This document shows positions 11,751 to 12,967 of a stretch of 12,967 nt of DNA, one piece after another. Below the pieces are notes generated by a model. That model did not search any database, was not told where the DNA came from, and saw nothing but the letters and a program-made list of their open reading frames with translations. Each line of letters opens with the position of its first letter. Position 1 is the first letter of the stretch. Position numbers and translations under genes: made by a program. The DNA is taken from the NCBI GenBank assembly GCA_023257325.1, contig JALRCP010000054.1, forward strand, positions 1-12,967. The letters run 5' to 3'. The stretch is from Polynucleobacter sp. Lineage in GTDB: Bacteria > Pseudomonadota > Gammaproteobacteria > Burkholderiales > Burkholderiaceae.

Positions 11751-12967
11751 TTAAATCTCTATCTTGGCACCCAACTCAACCACGCGATTCGTGGGTATTT
11801 GAAAGAAGTCTGAAGGCTTGGCAGCATTTTGGAACATCCAAGCAAATAATCTTTCTCTCCACATCGCCATGCCTGGTAATTTCGATGGAACCACGGTATC
11901 TCTGGCCAAGAAGAAAGATGTTTCCATGAGATCAAACTTCAAATCATATTGAGTTTCAATTAAAGCCAATACTTTGTTGATGTCAGGAGTTTCCTTAAAA
12001 CCATGGACTGACCGGACCAAATACACTTGCCCACCCATATCTTTGAGAGTCAAACGTTCATCATCATTGACATAAGGAACATCCCAAGTGCTGAGCTTTA
12101 AAAAAATGACTCGTTCATGCAACACGCGATTGTGTTTTAAGTTATGCAACATCGCCACAGGCACATAATCAATATGCGCTGTTAAAAAGATTCCTGTACC
12201 CTCAACACGATGCGGAGGATGAGCCAACAACCCTGCAACAAAAGGCTCCAAGGGAATCGATTCGTTAATGATTCGTTCACGCAGTAATTTTCTACCTTTG
12301 AACCAAGTCATTAAACAAGTAAAACAAATCACACCAATTAAGAGAGGATACCAACCACCATCTTTGACCTTGATGAGATTAGCCGTCCAGAAAGACAAAT
12401 CAATGACTAAAAATGACAAGATCAAAGAAGTGATGATAAGTGGGTTTAGATGCCACTCTCGACGCATCACAATCGCCAATAAAATAGTGGTGATCAACAT
12501 CGTCGTAGTGACTGAAATGCCATAAGCAGCAGCCAAGTTACCTGATTCTCTAAACTCAATCACGGTAAAAATAACCATCACCAGCAAAGACCAATTCACC
12601 ACTGGTATATAAATTTGTCCACGTTCATCATCCGATGTATGACGAATATTCATGCGCGGTAAAAAGCCCAACAAAATGGCTTGATTGGCCAATGAGTAGG
12701 CGCCTGAAATCACCGCCTGAGAGGCAATCACAGTGGCTGAAGTGGCCAAGATGACCATCGGCCAGAGAGCCCATTCAGGCACCATCAAATAAAATGGATT
12801 TTTAATGGCCTCTGGATCAGACAATAACAAAGCGCCCTGTCCAAAATAATTCAAGAGTAGGCTCGGTAAAACCAATAACAACCATGCCATGCGCACAGGC
12901 CTTTTACCAAAGTGACCCATATCCAAATATAAGGCTTCGACACCTGTAACGACGAGCACAACTGAAC
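11751..12967 (-). CDS. kup: Kup low-affinity potassium uptake protein (partial, 5' end outside window)
   Basis: Kup (TrkD) is an inner-membrane K+/H+ symporter of the KUP/HAK/KT family. The last 404 codons are present, and the frame is open through the window edge at 12965. The usable GTG at 12957-12959 is not the true start, because it falls inside the family's conserved segment [19 protein letters not shown]. About two thirds of a typical 620-residue protein is seen: roughly six to seven membrane segments, including [20 protein letters not shown], a segment around [20 protein letters not shown] and another around [18 protein letters not shown]. The cytoplasmic C-terminal domain follows (from about [10 protein letters not shown]), ending in the family-typical [12 protein letters not shown] run of seven T residues follows the stop on the coding strand, but no GC-rich stem precedes it, so read-through into the next gene is plausible. 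Confidence 0.96.
   Translation of the reverse strand, partial: SVVLVVTGVEALYLDMGHFGKRPVRMAWLLLVLPSLLLNYFGQGALLLSDPEAIKNPFYLMVPEWALWPMVILATSATVIASQAVISGAYSLANQAILLGFLPRMNIRHTSDDERGQIYIPVVNWSLLVMVIFTVIEFRESGNLAAAYGISVTTTMLITTILLAIVMRREWHLNPLIITSLILSFLVIDLSFWTANLIKVKDGGWYPLLIGVICFTCLMTWFKGRKLLRERIINESIPLEPFVAGLLAHPPHRVEGTGIFLTAHIDYVPVAMLHNLKHNRVLHERVIFLKLSTWDVPYVNDDERLTLKDMGGQVYLVRSVHGFKETPDINKVLALIETQYDLKFDLMETSFFLARDTVVPSKLPGMAMWRERLFAWMFQNAAKPSDFFQIPTNRVVELGAKIEI

Overview
The window is an ordinary, densely coded stretch of a bacterial chromosome. It holds eight complete or near-complete housekeeping genes, one small uncharacterised secreted protein, and a gene cut off at each end. The order smc-zipA-ligA, a divergent dapD-dapE-prmB cluster, and the betaproteobacterial style of ZipA and PrmB point to the order Burkholderiales. 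The moderate GC content (mid-40s percent by eye) and very tight packing would suit a Polynucleobacter-like freshwater member. That placement is inferred from gene order and protein style, not from a search.

Layout, left to right. (1) 3-197, plus strand: the last 64 codons of glnD, the nitrogen-status sensor. (2) 200-6790, minus strand: an apparent operon transcribed smc -> zipA -> ligA, covering chromosome organisation, divisome assembly and DNA ligation. smc and zipA overlap by one base, and zipA and ligA are 7 bases apart. (3) 6791-6912: a divergent promoter region of about 120 bases. (4) 6913-9858, plus strand: dapD -> dapE -> prmB. The first two are successive steps of the succinylase branch of lysine/diaminopimelate synthesis, and the third methylates ribosomal protein L3. 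(5) 9861-12967, minus strand: kup (5' end outside the window) -> a small secreted coiled-coil protein -> radA, with the last two overlapping by one base.

Both convergent junctions (glnD/ligA and prmB/radA) leave only 2 bases between stop codons, and I see no intrinsic terminator at either. No intergenic stretch exceeds about 125 bases. I find no tRNA, rRNA, CRISPR array, insertion sequence, phage gene, attachment site or toxin/defence module, and all main reading frames look intact.

I do not see a previously undescribed multi-gene system here. The least explained item is the exported, cysteine-pair, coiled-coil protein at 11225-11707, placed between kup and radA.
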